From contig JAXCGZ010004515.1 of the NCBI GenBank assembly GCA_037179515.1, positions 7,501-30,000 of the forward strand: 22,500 nucleotides of DNA, written 5' to 3'. The notes below the pieces were generated by a model. The model was given only the letters and a program-made list of their open reading frames with translations, did no database searches and was not told the origin of the DNA. The position numbers were made by a program, and so were the translations under genes. Positions within the stretch are counted from its first letter, which is position 1. Each line of letters starts with the position of its first letter. This DNA is from Halocaridina rubra. Lineage: Eukaryota; Arthropoda; Malacostraca; Decapoda; Atyidae. Shown piece by piece: positions 22,132 to 22,500 of this stretch.

Positions 22132-22500
22132 AGTTTGTTTGAAAAAGTCAAGATGAAGGAATGGAAACAGTTACTTTGTCATTAGACTAGATTTTACTCC
22201 TTGTTTACGCAATATATCTTTCTTTTGTTATCAAAGTCTCAACACACGTGACAACAATATCTTCTTTCCACTGGAGGTGTCGGGTGGGGGTAAGGGGGAG
22301 GTGATGGGTATAGATGACACTGAGAAAGTCTTATTTGGTGAGTGGAAGGATCATGATTGAACTGAAGTTAGTTAGTCTTTGGCCCGATTTCTTAAACAGT
22401 GTAAGCCTAGGATACCATATTGTTAGTTAGCTAGACATACACACAATCGTTGTTGAGGATCGGTTTATATCATAGGAATTTATAGAAAAAAAAACGCAAA

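Larger units (their letters stand above)
21199..22500. other. Intron 3; no exon seen
   Basis: Non-coding with purine-rich stretches (about 21840-21975). I searched for the next kinase exon, which in this family should carry the KMGSDGESD-type and RISxEDxxKRLSL blocks, and saw neither. Frames here come from GA/TC repeats. Confidence 0.5.

Overview
The window looks like intron-rich nuclear DNA from an arthropod, most likely a decapod crustacean. That is an inference from several signs: very heavy dinucleotide microsatellites (GT, TA, CT, GA), short runs of the arthropod telomere-type unit CCTAA, AT-rich non-coding sequence, and many decayed LINEs, tRNA-derived SINEs and palindromic MITEs. There are no bacterial-style operons.

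One real gene can be read, on the + strand, and only its 5' part is present. Exon 1 (ATG at 6607, donor after 6727) encodes a peptide with the conserved N-terminus of PCTAIRE-class cyclin-dependent kinases (CDK16/17/18): a KR-x-RRRLS basic motif followed by SLTELAEHLTIDEN. Exon 2 (7534-7620) adds a basic, serine-rich peptide with RRIS and RRLS motifs. After an intron of about 11.5 kb, a large open exon (best 19095-20219) adds 375 codons of low-complexity sequence with proline-directed sites, an NPF and a PPxY motif, and a basic cluster. All junctions used are phase 1, so exons 2 and 3 are both symmetric cassettes. The kinase domain is not seen and must lie beyond 22500 if the assignment is right.

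The rest is transposon debris and repeats. From left to right: a LINE reverse-transcriptase C-terminal remnant (1-636, minus) next to a (GT)n; a 159-bp tandem repeat with nested inverted repeats (about 1740-2050); two fold-back elements (about 2409-2648 and 2780-3047); a second LINE remnant (3050-3401, plus); a SINE family with four copies or fragments (5143, 7297, 20340 and 20597); a two-piece Tigger/pogo transposase pseudogene (9150-9450 and 10570-10983, minus); a CTTACGAAC-ended MITE abutting a (TA)n (11016-11415); a 216-bp (TC)n; a purine-rich tract of about 600 bp; a SINE (15145-15535) split by an almost perfect 191-bp palindromic Harbinger-type MITE (15254-15444); a second (TA)n; and a 14-copy minisatellite (17237-17745). 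After exon 3 come an inverted SINE pair, (GTT)12-T28 and several GA tracts.

The most useful observations are the hidden kinase N-terminus with its giant symmetric exon, the young palindromic MITE nested in a SINE, and the tail-to-tail SINE pair just behind exon 3's donor.
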